The notes beneath the pieces were generated by a model. The model searched no databases. It saw nothing but the letters and a program-made list of their open reading frames with translations, and was not told the DNA's origin. A DNA stretch of 64,000 nucleotides from Sipunculus nudus (lineage: Eukaryota; Annelida; Sipuncula; Golfingiida; Sipunculidae). A program made the position numbers and the translations under genes. Where the stretch lies: positions 90,657,142-90,721,141 of the forward strand of contig CM049306.1 of the NCBI GenBank assembly GCA_026874595.1, written 5' to 3'. Below, piece after piece: positions 34,548-46,439 of the stretch; within the stretch, counting starts at the first letter, position 1; every line of letters begins with the position of its first letter.

Positions 34548-35359
34548 GACAAATTGTTGATTTTCTCACCACACTTTTTGATTCTGGCCTGAAATATAGT
34601 GCTATTAATACAGCAAGATCTGCCCTGTCAAGTTTTGTAGAGATACACAAGTCTATTTCAGTAGGAAATGACCCTTTAGTCAAACGGTTTATGAAAGCAG
34701 TTTTTCAAACAAGACCATCCTTACCAAGATATAAACATGTGTGGGATGCGGAACCAGTACTGTCATATATAAAATCACTGAGGCCAAATAATACCCTGAC
34801 TTTGAAAGATCTTAGTTGCAAACTGGTGATGTTAATTGCTTTGATAAGTGGACAACGTGGACAATCTAAACACATGTTAGATTTAGCAAACATGACGCGT
34901 CATGCCGGGTCAGTCACATTTGTGTTGCCGTCCTTAGTGAAGCAGTCTAGAGTAAATGGGCCTCAACCAGTGATTGTCTTGAAGGAGTACCAAATAGATA
35001 ATGATTTGTGTGTTTTAAAATGTTTAGATGAGTACATTGCTAAGACAAAAGCCTTCAGGAAAGACAGTGACTGTACAAAGATGTTTCTTAGTGTAGTGAC
35101 ACCACATAAGCCTGTTACAAAAGACACTCTCAGTCGCTGGATAAAAGTTGTAATGATCAAAGCAGGCATTGATGATTCTATATTTAAACCCCACAGCACT
35201 AGGTCTGTTTCCTCCAGCAAAGCAGCACTACATAGAGTTCCAATGGACACTATCCTTCACACAGCAGGCTGGTCAAGAGAATCCACTTTTGCAAAATTTT
35301 ATCAAAAACCAATTTTAGAGAATGATAATAGCTACGCCAATGCAGTACTTAATCTTTAA
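34235..35359 (+). CDS. DIRS 1 tyrosine recombinase
   Basis: A 374-codon frame overlapping the end of the RT polyprotein by about 310 bases in another phase, as in other DIRS elements. It replaces the integrase of LTR elements and inserts a circular DNA intermediate. The N-terminal SAM-like part has KNTKKQYRIYIQKW (75-88) and SAINTARSALSSF. The catalytic residues are all present: R208 (SGQRGQ), H320 and R323 (PHSTRS), and Y356 (FAKFYQKP), with GWSRESTF before the tyrosine. No stop or shift is visible in the catalytic part. The first codon here is GTG and no early ATG exists, so translation may depend on the overlapping frame. It ends 26 codons from the catalytic Lys-Pro motif, a normal length. 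Confidence 0.88.
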   Translation: MDHAKLVPISSASTDCTPSSTTTEPIPAENASCSRQNTPIVEENAPDGLTIVRKALQEKGLSSRAREIIMLSWRKNTKKQYRIYIQKWITFANTRRFDPLYPSIGQIVDFLTTLFDSGLKYSAINTARSALSSFVEIHKSISVGNDPLVKRFMKAVFQTRPSLPRYKHVWDAEPVLSYIKSLRPNNTLTLKDLSCKLVMLIALISGQRGQSKHMLDLANMTRHAGSVTFVLPSLVKQSRVNGPQPVIVLKEYQIDNDLCVLKCLDEYIAKTKAFRKDSDCTKMFLSVVTPHKPVTKDTLSRWIKVVMIKAGIDDSIFKPHSTRSVSSSKAALHRVPMDTILHTAGWSRESTFAKFYQKPILENDNSYANAVLNL

Positions 35360-35668
35360 ACTATCAGTGCAGTTAAGAAGAGTGTTAACCTAGTACATTA
35401 GCTACCAGTAATTGGCCTGTTAGTCGGCCTGTTTTTATTTAATTTTTATGTGTTCTACATTCTCAAAGATATCATAGATGATGAAGGGAGTTTAACATCA
35501 TTGTTTTGTGTATACACATACATACACAAGCTTTATGTTTTCATGTAGGGTAGAAATAAATCTTGTATATCTACAGATTTGTCTTGATCTTGAACTTTAC
35601 CTCTCCATTCATATCCTCACACATGATGCCACTCTGAATTGGCCTCCCTAGTCATGTTCCCGTTGAAG
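35360..35668. other. 3' untranslated part of DIRS 1
   Basis: No frame. An AATAAA at about 35556 may be the polyadenylation signal. Confidence 0.5.
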
Positions 35669-35709
35669 TCTCGTATAATCTCGCCAACCAATGGTAGCGT
35701 AGTAGAATT
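35669..35709. repeat. right inverted copy of DIRS 1 left terminus (piece A)
   Basis: A perfect 41-bp reverse complement of 30659-30699. Its inner edge stops sharply, and piece B lies 138 bases further on. Confidence 0.8.
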
Positions 35710-35962
35710 GTAAAGTTAAACGAGCCTTACCTGTAAGGTGAAGTTTGACTGGAATTCTACTTAGGTACCATGGTTGGCTAGAGATTATGCGCCCACCCTT
35801 GGTAACCCACCCATTTATGTGGAACATGGCCAGTACGGCGTTAAATAATGACTTGTGGGATAGGACAGCGCCCTCTCGCATAATCTCTAGCCAACCATGG
35901 TACCTAAGTAGAATTCCAGTCAAACTTCACCTTACAGGTAAGGCTCGTTTAACTTTACAATT
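35706..35962. repeat. 86-bp perfect inverted repeat with 85-bp spacer
   Basis: The arms 35706-35791 and 35877-35962 are exact reverse complements. The inner half of each arm (GGAATTCTACTTAGGTACC...) is a diverged version of the DIRS left terminus. The right end of the spacer plus the arm edge (35847-35878) is the perfect 32-bp inverted match to 30695-30726. It looks like the internal complementary/terminal region of DIRS elements, possibly from a related subfamily. Confidence 0.8.
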
Positions 35963-37427
35963 AAACTACATGGGGCAACACGAATTATAGACTTACACAT
36001 TTTCAATATTTCTATCTAGTACTAGGAGACTCCTGGCCGGTCTGGACCAATTAATTCCCTCCGAGTCACGTTTGGAACAAAAACTACATTTATCCAATTA
36101 AACGTTTTATCGTATTTAAAAGCCAGCTATTCAATGCCTTATTTGTATATTTCTGATTTCCTCTGGGTATGTATTAATGCAATTTAGGTAATTCCTGCTA
36201 AGATCAGTTCTTACCAGGCCCCTAAGAGAGATATATACTTGTGCACTTGTTTATCAACAAGCTCTAAGTAAACTTGGTGTTAGTAAAATATGTTAATAAG
36301 CTAACACGCACAACCACACACACAAATAAATAAAGATTCTGCATTTTCAAACATACCAATGGCACCCTGAACCACCACAAGAATAAACCAGTATCAAAAG
36401 ATACAGTAAGTTCACTCGTAATGTTTGTGGAACAAATGATCATAATTCACTGTCCTGTGGAAATCGGTAATCACCTGTCCAATACGTTGGGGGGGGGGGG
36501 AGGGGTAACAGAGGCCATTTTCACATTACATGCATGTCGAATAAACATTTCCCCATTACCGAATACAACATTCGGTGTTCGATATACTTCTGTGACAGAA
36601 ATAAAGCGTATTCAGTATATCATATTTGACATACTATTCCATTCACTTCACGTATTCACCCGGGCCTGAGAACGTTTAATGTTCGGTTTGCTTGCGGTTA
36701 CAGCACGTGCACGAAAATGCATTCCTATTGTGTATGCAATGTGGGTATATGGTATTTGATAGTCAAACCTGATCGAATGAGTGTTCGCCCTGCGCTTTAA
36801 TGAATACATGGTCCAAGTTAATAAATTTGCTATCGGCATCACATCCCTATCTTTTTTCATCGGTGTAGATTGAAACGCCAATGAATACAGGTATATAGAA
36901 CAGAACACGAATTTTGAAGAAGTATACCGATATTTGATACCGTATCCATTGAGTACGAGCTTAAAGCGAACCTAACAGAGGTCATTATTTTACCGTGAAC
37001 AGTAAAAAGTATATGTATAGTAAAATGCCTTGTGTAATATTAAATTTATCACCTTTAGGCTGGGACATTGACAATTTTTTAACGTTTTTTCTCCAGCATA
37101 TGGATAGAAAAAAGTATCGAATACTTATCTGTAAGTATGCCATAAATTAACACGTTTAATAATAATGGGTCTATACATTGCTGCACCTTTGCTGACTGGT
37201 ACGTGAAGGTATCTTAACATTGGCGTGTGTTATAAATATTTGTATTCACAGGGAAAAAAGTAAGTTGTTAGATGAAGATGTTAGTAGACTTTGTTAAACT
37301 TGCACATGAAGAATTGTACAAAAAATTATGCATAAATTGTACATAAATCTTTGATACATAGATGACCTGACTAAATTTCAGTCTTGACAGATGTTCTTAA
37401 GCTTTTTTCTATATTTAGTGTATAAGG

Positions 37428-37465
<38 letters not shown>

Positions 37466-38319
37466 TTATTTAAAAAAAAAAAAACTGCTAGTGTTCCATG
37501 GTATGACACCAGAGTTTTATAATTATACTAATAGAGGAATGAAATTTTGTCAGACATTTTTAGTAATATGTAACATGTTTCACTCATCAGGTAAGACTGT
37601 CTGATTGAAATGGTATGGTTCATAACGGTACACATTTGAGAAGTTTTATGTTGTGTGGACCATCCTTGGTTACGTAATGGGTACAGGTAATGCGGCACGT
37701 TTGCTGCTTATTATTACTTAGCGACAAAGTACAAGGTGCGTGTTTGGGTGGATCAAACAAGGTTCCGTGAACAATGCTACGGTCTGGAAAGGCACCGTCG
37801 ATGGATTAGCGATCAAAAGACGCAATTTTGCTATTGTACAATAGTTGTCGGTGTCGGTGATGTTTTATCAAGGATATTATCTTAAAGGACAGTTCTTGTG
37901 TAAAGGAACAAAGCTGTATTAATGGCGATTATTATTATTACTCTTATTGATATTATTATTATTATTATTATTATGAGGGAAAACAAATCAAGATGTTGAT
38001 TGTAACGACAGATCAGGATCGAATTTCCCGAAGACATTTTTATTTGGAGTGGGGGGGGGGGGGGGGGGGGCACGAGAGCTATAAGTAATCAACAGGGATA
38101 AGCCGAGCAAAAGCCCCAGAGAAGGAGACCATTCAAGCCGCAAATCAATCCGGGGCCAATCCATGGTTTTTACGTGGATATACTTAACCTCATGCGTCCT
38201 TTTTCAAAGAAAGAATGAAAGAAAAATATGATAAGATATATTATATATCATTAAAATGTATATCATATATAAGTTAATAATGTAAGGAACTACTAACTAA
38301 ATATGAATTCTATTACAAG
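35963..38319. other. intergenic with microsatellites
   Basis: No gene seen. It contains a G run (36489-36500), (TA)n at 37433-37461, (TTA)n at about 37930-37972, and a G run at 38051-38070. Confidence 0.55.
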
Positions 38320-38990
38320 CCGTATAAAACTAAAAAATATGCTAATAACGTGTGATCGAATTTGCATTGTCGTATATATTTGTGTGTTTATATTTTTTTT
38401 ATGTGAATTTTGAACAAGAACATTATTGTGTCTGGTTCGATTACTCAGACATAAAGCCATATATAGTTGTAAAGATGATAAAAGGGTAGAAATTTCGACA
38501 ACCACATCAACACATAGCTGCTGAAAAAAAGCATTCAAACGACAAAGAGCAGTTCTATGAAAGACTTCTCATATGCCGATAAATGTATATTTGACACGCA
38601 GAGTCATAAATCCGATAGGAAATAATTCAAATTCTCCCTTTCAAACATATAGGCCTAAAGTGAATGTATTTCCTAATTTATAAAAACGCAATTCAGTTTA
38701 ACAAATGTACTTTGAGCTTATTTCAATATCATGGTTCGCTGATCTGTTTAACTTAGTACAAATGTGCCTGTACAATATTTACAGCAAATCGCTTTAATCA
38801 TATCCAATAGAGAATCACAGAACCTTAACATAGTTAATGGAATCATAAATAGTTCATGGAATCCTGTAAACATATACGTTTACTATCACCAGAAGACCTG
38901 CGGCCGGAACCCCCGTGTATTCAGCAGGTGGTCTGTCACATCCTCTACAAATCAGCTGGCACTGTAGGGCAGAATGTGGCTCCTGTTCCG
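38320..38990. repeat. unclassified dispersed repeat, copy B
   Basis: Partner of 15795-16460. Matches are clearest at 38330-38465 and 38897-38985 (GTATTCAGCAGGTGGTCTGTC through GCAGAATGTGGCTCC). Only one copy of the 32-bp unit is present. Type unknown. Confidence 0.6.
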
Positions 38991-39118
38991 ACGTATATCT
39001 AACTGGTCAACATTCACTGTAAGTACCAGTTTAAGTAGCATAAACACGAGGATATATGTCAGACACGTATATGCCTAAATGAATTTCCCCACCACCTATA
39101 CATACATATAGATATATG

Positions 39119-39152
<34 letters not shown>

Positions 39153-40235
39153 TAGAGTATGATATCATTATAAAAGTAGTTATTAATAGAAAACGATGCC
39201 CGATCACTGCTGCTGATTTCCTATATTACCGTTTTTCGTCGATGTTCAGCGCTTAATCCATATAATTCGGCCGATTTAGACATCATTTGTATAATTCTCC
39301 ATGTTTATTTTGCTTCGTGACTTCGCGATAAGATTGAGAAAGATGCCTTTAGGCAACACACTGTAAATATTGTTCCAAGAAATTAAGGAGTAAAATGGGG
39401 TACGAGTGAACGATTTTTTAACTGGCCGAGACACAATACGCGGAATTTTGCCAGCTTGCCAAGAAAATAAAAAAGCAGTTGTTGAGCTGCTGTATGTGAT
39501 CAACACGAAATCTAATCAGTTTTCATAACTTCAGGAATTATTTTATGTTATTTGTGCAATAGGACTGCAAGAACCTCAAATTTGATACACTTTTTTTCAG
39601 GAAAGATCTCGGACACGTATAAAACTTTAATTTTTGCTTTTGTCTTTATGATCAACCCTGCAGAAATGTAGGATTTCTCTTAACTCCAAACCGTTTTACG
39701 TATTGCATATTTTCCCTTCAAACATGAAACAAAAAATCTTAATTTGTCCAACGATGCCGCAACTGATGATCACAAAATTTTGGTCTTCAAGGTTAAATCT
39801 CTGTTAATATTGGATATATGAGAACTCCATAACTTCTGTATGCTTCATTTAAATTTTGTTCACCTACAGATTCAACTGTATTCTTGCAGGAGTCCAAAAC
39901 AGTTTAACTTGGAAATGTATATTATTTTTGTCTGGCAAATTACACAGTCATGTCAGTTTTTCATCTACAGTGCCATGTATTGCCCTGAAACTTTATAGGC
40001 TTACTGTCCATAGAGAGTTTAACCAATTTGACAAGAATTTAATGTCACCTATATTAAAACATAATTACACATTCTCTCAGTATTAAACACTCTCATTGCC
40101 ACTTCACAGTAAGAGTGTAGTCACTCAGTAGTCATTCGTTAATTTTCCATTTACTTGGTATACTTATTGATCAACGATAGTTTTATCAGTTGCAAACAGC
40201 GGACCTCTGTTGTTACATATGTCTTTTTTATTGTG
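38991..40235. other. intergenic, (TA)n and (CA)n tract at 39119-39153
   Basis: No gene or other element recognised. Confidence 0.5.
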
Positions 40236-40790
40236 TGACACGGGCGTAACTCGTGTTGTAGCGGCCTCGTCTTAATCCGTACTGGTTGAACTCTCGCTGT
40301 CATGATAGTCTGGGGCTTTCTCGTCTGGCCGAGCCGGGCCGGCTCACGTGTGAACCCTGACATGTATAGACACAGCGTTCTTTTTCTAGATGTTTCCTGT
40401 AACGCGTGTTTCCTGTGTATCATGTTAGATTCTTTGGATTGTTCGAGAGGTGGAAGGTTCTCGGCTTGAGGTGAGAAGTTATAAATAGGGGGCTGTGTTT
40501 TAGAGCCGAGAGAGAGGTAAGAGAATATTCCAGCGGACACAGAAGCGTGTAGGTCAGTTTGTGGGACCTATTCCGATAAGTGCGGCAGTTATAGATTTTC
40601 TTTAGATTTTCTCCTGGATTTGTGACGGATCTTATACAGTCTTCAGTTTGCTTTCGGGATTATGACAGGAACTTCACTTTATTGTTACAGCGGATTGATT
40701 TTGTGAATGAACTGGACTGTAATTCTCTGAGAAGATTTGTGTGAACTGTTCATCTGAATTATATGCTTTAAAGGACTTGTCGCTGTGACA
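40236..40790 (+). repeat. candidate solo LTR
   Basis: A GC-richer block of about 555 bp that starts TGTGACACGGGCG and ends CTGTGACA, so it has TG...CA ends. It has a TATA-like GTTATAAATAGGG at about 40478. Just outside the right end GTGGGGGTATCCCGC could be the start of a primer-binding site, cut off by the following MITE-like sequence. No second LTR, coding domain or target duplication was found. Confidence 0.35.
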
Positions 40791-41089
40791 GTGGGGGTAT
40801 CCCGCAGGGGCGTATTCATAGGGGGGCGCAAAGGGGCGCGCGCCCCCCCCTAAAATTCTGCTATCACTTATACCAGTCAACTTCTGGCAAGTGTTAAGTT
40901 TGTTAACTCAAATTATTTTATGTTATTTCTATTGAGTATGCACACACATAGATATAAAATATGGCGTTTTGAGTAGAAAAAATATTTTCATGTTTCTCTA
41001 TGCGCGGTTATGGTAATGTTATTCCCTTACAGAAAAGAGAGAAGAAAAACAAGAAAGATCTTGTCTGTAATGTAAATATAGATATATAC

Positions 41090-41126
<37 letters not shown>

Positions 41127-41981
41127 TCTTATATAATAATTTATATTTATTATCAGTTCTTAAGGTTCCTATTGACCTTAAGAGAAACTAGTTTAGTTTT
41201 GTTGTATTGGTTGAAATTTTGTGAAGAAAAAACAAAAGCTTAGCAAGATATTGTTCGTAATGTAAATGTAAAGAGTTTCAGACTTTGAAAATTTCTAAAA
41301 TAATTGTAAACAGTAGAGGGATTATATACTTACACATTTCTCTCATTTTTTACCATCTCTCTTTTCTATTTTGTCGTGTGCAGAAGTGAAGTCTTCCAAC
41401 CCCCATTTGATTGTTCTGTTACATGATCGTGGATGGCCAAAAAATGTTAAACAATCCATGCAAGCTATTTGTACTTTCACTAGACGCTTGCTATGCCTCA
41501 TTTTTAAAATTTACCCTGGAACACACCAAAAGACTATATGAAAGTTTCCGGTTTCTCGATTCTGGGGTAATTAAAATCAGCTCTAAATACCCAGCTACTG
41601 TCTCTGGAGGTAGATGGCCAGGATTTATGCCAGAAAGCTGCATTTTGAATAATAATATAAACCTGAAAATGGTATGCAAATAACAGTCATTGAGTATTTT
41701 TTCACTTCTAATATTTCTTGTGTTTATGTACTTTAATTACCTCAGGTCAGACTATCTTTATTTCTTTTTAACTGAAACTGGCTAAAGTTCAAACTTAATT
41801 TCTGCAAAAAAAATTTTTCTACGAAAACCTATATTATTGAATTCATTATCAGAAGCTTTACATGAAAAATAGATGTAGTATATCCTTTGACAGATGCAGT
41901 GACATATAATAGTTAATCAATTTCAGTTTTTTTTACATCATCTTCTACTTAAAAGTTACAAATAAGTTACAACACTACACT
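40791..41981. other. intergenic with a MITE-like end and (TA)n
   Basis: CAGGGGCGTATTCATAGGGG followed by GC-rich sequence and CCCCCCCCTA (40805-40852) looks like one end of a CAGGGGCG-type DNA transposon. (TA)n at 41086-41120. No gene recognised. Confidence 0.4.
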
Positions 41982-42102
41982 TATTTTTTTTTATTGCAAA
42001 AATACATCACATGTTACAAATTACATAATACAAATTAATACAAACACATCAAGTAGTAAATATAACACACACAAAAATAAGACAATTAGGACAATACAGT
42101 AA

Positions 42103-42439
42103 GGCCAAAATAAAAAAAAGGTATGGTTCTCAGGCACTTTTTTTCAGAAATCAATGCGGGCGGGCGCTTTTTTTATTATAATTTTTTTGGTATGTTTCGA
42201 CAAAAATGTCAAATGATAAGGGAAAAGCATGAAAATAACAGTTTTACTTTGCTAATTATGTAAAAGCACTACAAAACAAAGGAAATTGTATGGTTTTATC
42301 TCCTTGAAAGAAATGTCGGAGCTGCAGCAGCTCAAAATTGGAAAGTTTTTATTGAAAATCAAAATAAAAATATTTGATTCGGGGGTTTAAACTTGATGCG
42401 GGCGGTGCCTGAGAACCATACCTTTAATTTTTTTTGGCC
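42103..42439. mobile_element. PIF/Harbinger-like MITE, copy 2
   Basis: A 337-bp copy of the element at 14865-15206, same orientation, with the shared ends GGCCAAAA...GGTATGGTTCTCAGGC and inverted right end. It is flanked by TAA (42100-42102 and 42440-42442), again a TWA triplet. It lies within the LINE 3' UTR and so inserted after that LINE. Confidence 0.85.
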
Positions 42440-42579
42440 TAACCAATGTACACTTCACATTGAATAAGACATAATGAATATATGTACTTTATTTCCTTGT
42501 TTCAGATATCCAAATTTTTTCCCCTATTTTTTCCCATAATAATTTCCATTTGTTTCCCCCCTTGTATTCAGCTGCTTTT

Positions 42580-43630
42580 TTAAATCTTTTTAAAGTTTTC
42601 TATATCAAATATAAATGATTCTTTGGTTTTATAGATGTAGGCCTTACCATGAATAAAAATTTTATTTTCCTTCTGTTTACTTTCTTCTGGTTTCCCCAGG
42701 ATTATATGTTTTTCTGTAATAACCTCTGGTGATATTTTATATGCAATGCAGACGTCTTGCCAAAATTTCTTTACAATATCACAATTAAAAAGTAGATGTT
42801 TTATATCTTCTATTTCTAGACTGCATAATCTACACTTTGGATTATCAATGATTCCAAATTTATGTAGCTTTCCTTTAAGATATAAAAAATTATACAATAT
42901 TTTATACTGGAATTCACAAATTTTGTTTTCCCTACACAGGCTAAAACAATTTGAATAAAGAGTATCCCATTCTTCTTCCAAAATATTATATTTAAGGCTA
43001 TATTTTAATTTTTTTTTCAGAAGTTGGTCTCAGCTGACTAACAAAATAGTCATAAAACTTTTTTGAAGTAATATTCTCCATTACAGCAGAACCCTGTACT
43101 GTTTTACATATATCCAAATCAATTATATCTGTGCCCAGATCATTACAGATCTCTCTTATAGATTGACTGTACAATAAGCTGACCTGTTTAACCACGGATC
43201 TATATACTAAATAGTCTCTTTGTTTTGCACCATTAGCTAGCCAGTAATCAAACTTTCTTACGGTACCGTCATCTTTAAATATCTGATTTACATGGACCAA
43301 TCCGCTTTCATATAAAGATTTACAGAATATCGGTCTTCCGTTAATTATTATTGATTTATTATTCCAAATAGATACGGATTCATCTTGAACTCTTATATCT
43401 TTCCAACTCCTTAGTATATCAAGATAAAAATTAGGAATAGTCCCTTTTAGATAATCTATGGTGTAGTTACAGTGTAGCAAAAATTTAAAGCTTCCATACC
43501 TGGCACTAAAATTATCAATAAAAAATTTCCAATCTTTATCTGTATTATCCAAGTATCTCTTGATCCACATAATTTGTTGCCCTTTAATATAACTGTCTAT
43601 GTGTAGTATGTTCAGACCTCCACTCTTCAC
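42580..43630 (-). pseudogene. LINE C-terminal region with zinc-binding motif
   Basis: Two frames (42998-43630 and 42580-42981) encode the region after RT: GGLNILHIDSYIKGQQIMWI, then CRLCSLEIEDIKHLLFNC, a C-x2-C ... H-x4-C motif of the zf-RVT type common in LINE C-termini, followed by KKFWQDV. One indel separates the frames near 42990. Confidence 0.8.
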
Positions 43631-45053
43631 TGGTTTCCCTAAAATTTCTCTTTTTACTTTTCCTTTTGTTTGACCTTTCCATATGAATAACCATAATATT
43701 TTCTTTATTCTCTCTTTTTAGCTTTTTGGTAATATAAAGTTTGATATTAGATGTGCCAATTTTGAAAAACAATGTTTTACTATTAAAATTCTACCTTGTA
43801 AAGTGAGGTTTCTTTGTCTCCATATGTTTGTAAGCTCATAAATATTTCTTATTTTTGATTCAAAATTCAATTTATTGCACGTCTCTTGGTTGTAGGATAT
43901 GTAGATACCTAGAACTTTGATACAAGTGGACCATATTAATCCTAATGGTTTTTCATTACTGTTTTTAAGTTTCCCTAACCACATTGCCTCAGTTTTATCT
44001 TTATTAATTTTCAAACCTGAATACTGCCTGAACAGTCTAAACCAGTTTAAAACAATTTTAGCGGACTCTAAATCATTCACATTTACTGTAGTGTCATCTG
44101 CGTACAACACTTATTTAATTCCTCACTTTTCAATTTAATACCACGTATTTCTGAATTATATCTAATATTAATTGCCATAATTTCTAAACAAATTATAAAG
44201 ATATATGGCGACAGTGGATCTCCTTGCCGAACACCCCTTCCTATTTTAAAATACCCTGAAGAATGACCATTAATCATAATACATGCCTGAGCATCTTTAT
44301 ATAATAATCTAACCCATTTTAAGAATGAAGGACCAAAATTAAAAGTTTCTAATGTTACATTAATAAATTTCCATTCTACAGTATCAAAAGCCTTCTCAAA
44401 ATCTATTGTTAAAAGTATACCATTTAATTTCTTTTGGTCTAAATAATACATTGAGTCAAGAATAGTTCTAATTGCTTCATTTATTGATGTTTTTTTCATA
44501 AACCCATACTGGTTTCTATTTATAATATGTGCTAACACTGACTTAAGCCTAAAGCTTAAAGCTTTTGTCATAATTTTATAGTCTGTATTCAGTAGAGATA
44601 TTGGACGCCAATTTTTAAGTTTTGTACGGTCTTTATCCTTTTTTTCAACAAGTGTGATTACAGCTTGTCTCTTAGATGGAGTTAAAGAGCCATTATCCAA
44701 AGAAAATTGAAACTATTAACTATTATTCGACCCAACTTATTCCAAAACGTTTTTATAAATTCTGATGTAAGGCCATCATTTCCTGGGGGTTTATTTGGTT
44801 TAAATGTATTCAAAGATTTCAAACATTCTTCAACAGTCAGATATCCTTCACATTTATTTTGCTTTTCAATGGTTAATTTTGGAATGTTATTATTATTTAA
44901 AAAAATATTATCTTTAAAGTCTGTTTGACTATTTGTTTGAGAAGAGTATAATTCAAGGTAGAACCTTTTCTGCTCATTTAATATATTTTGTGTACCTATT
45001 ATTAGTTTTCCGTCATCATCTACCAATTTTTTTATATGCTTTTTTTTGTCCAT
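43584..45053 (-). pseudogene. LINE reverse transcriptase domain
   Basis: Spread over four frames (44682-45053, 44083-44700, 43718-44110, 43584-43772). Motifs in order: PNKPPGNDGLTSEFIK, LKNWRPISLLNTDYKI, the catalytic LTIDFEKAFDTVEW, RGVRQGDPLSPYIF and the catalytic LYADDTTVN at the start of the 43718-44110 frame, then GLKINKDKTEAMWLG. All key Asp residues are present despite indels near 44690, 44105 and 43740. It reverse-transcribes the element RNA at the target site. Confidence 0.9.
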
Positions 45054-46181
45054 TTCTTTTTTCTAAATTATAAAAAAACTTCGTGCTCTTTTCACCTTTT
45101 TCTACCCATCTTATTTTTGCTCTTGTTATTATTCCCTCCACTTTAGTTTCATAAAGATCATATAGTTCTTGTTGAAGCTGTTCATATTGGTCTTTTTCCT
45201 GTTGAATATCTTCTAGAGCTTCTATTTCTCCAGTAAGACACATTTCTCTTTCTTTATTATCTTTCTTTTTGATTTTTGCAATTTTTATTGTTTCTTGTCT
45301 TATTTTATATTTAATGAATTCCCAGAGGCTGCTTGGATTCAGCATCTCATTTTCTTTCAACCATTCATCAATTTTATTATTTATCAAAGTTATATAATAT
45401 TGATTATTAAGAAGCTGATTATTAAATTTCCAGTATTCTTTTCCTCTTTCTTCATATGAATTTTCTTTTACTGTAATTTTTATTCCTGACATAAAAGCTG
45501 GAGTGATAGAATTATCTGTTATTTCATCCTGTAAATGACTTGTAATAAAGTAATAGTCTAATCTACTGTAAAACTCTTTTGTTTTTTGTCTCCATGTGTA
45601 TTGCTCTTTTTCTGGGTTCTTGATTCTCCATATGTCAATGAGATCAAACTTACTTTTTAATTTTAAGATTTCTTTAATTACTTTTGATTTTAGAGGTGTT
45701 TGTCCACATTTTTTATCTCTACTAGTGAGAGCACAATTCCAGTCCCCTCCAATAATTATATTTTCTTGGTGTGTTAGCTCCATTTCATTCAATTTTTTAA
45801 TAATACTATTAAAGAACACTATTTGTTTTCCTTCATAATTTGGAGAATATATATTTATAATATTACATAAAATGTTGTTTACTTCTATTTGACAAATTAG
45901 TAATCGGCCCTCACTATCATTTGAAACTTGGACTATGTTATATTTAATTTGGTTTGTAAACAAACAAGCTACTCCTCTGCTGTGGTTACTCCCATGACTA
46001 AACAGAATATTCCCCCCCCCTTCATTTTTCCAAATATTTTCATCAGCTTTTTTGCTATAGGTCTCTTGCAATAAAATAATGTCTGCTTTATGTCCCCGTA
46101 TCCAGCTAAAGATAGCTCTTCTTTTTTAAAGGTTCTAAGGCCTCTTACATTCATACTAAATATCTTCACCTCTCCTATCAT
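45016..46181 (-). pseudogene. LINE endonuclease domain and linker
   Basis: A Met at 46181 begins GEVKIFSMNVRGLR, the start of the APE-type endonuclease that nicks target DNA. An indel in an A-run near 46125 shifts to the main 351-codon frame with LLQETYS, the catalytic GGDWN, YTWRQ and RLDYYF. The final SDH motif is not clear. A long Lys/Glu/Gln-rich helical linker leads to the RT. The frame shifts again at about 45050. Confidence 0.85.
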
Positions 46182-46439
46182 GTTATTTTTTTTCTTGCAG
46201 TCTGAAATAAAGCTGAATCTACATGTACCATTAAAGTTTGACTCTATATAATATATCTGAAACTTCATTGAATTTGAGTTGAAATTAAAATAATAAGTAT
46301 GACATATAATACAAAGAACATTAAATATAAATGGATTGACAGCAATAGTATCTATTTCCCAATATAACATTAACATATTAGGTTGATTAAATACATTTTT
46401 ATGCTGTCTCCCCATCAAAGTTCTGGTAAACCAGATCAA

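Larger units (their letters stand above)
30659..35962 (+). mobile_element. DIRS-type retrotransposon 1
   Basis: Plus-strand element with, in order, a gag-like frame, a reverse transcriptase/RNase H/methyltransferase-like frame and an overlapping tyrosine recombinase: the DIRS order. The first 68 bases recur inverted at the right in two pieces: 30659-30699 matches 35669-35709 (41 bp, perfect) and 30695-30726 matches 35847-35878 (32 bp, perfect). Split inverted repeats and internal complementary regions are a DIRS feature, used for circular replication intermediates. No LTRs or target duplications are seen. RT has a stop and frameshifts; the recombinase is intact. Confidence 0.88.
41982..46181 (-). 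mobile_element. L1/Tx1-type LINE, inactivated
   Basis: A minus-strand non-LTR retrotransposon with an apurinic-like endonuclease, reverse transcriptase and C-terminal zinc-knuckle region, all in the right order but in about seven frames. The 3' end on the minus strand reads GCAATAAAAAAAAA (plus 41982-41995), a polyadenylation signal with a poly-A tail. A PIF/Harbinger-like MITE sits in its 3' UTR. No ORF1 was found upstream. The RT sequence is of the L1/Tx1 kind (LKNWRPISLLNTDYKI, LTIDFEKAFDTVEW). Confidence 0.88.
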
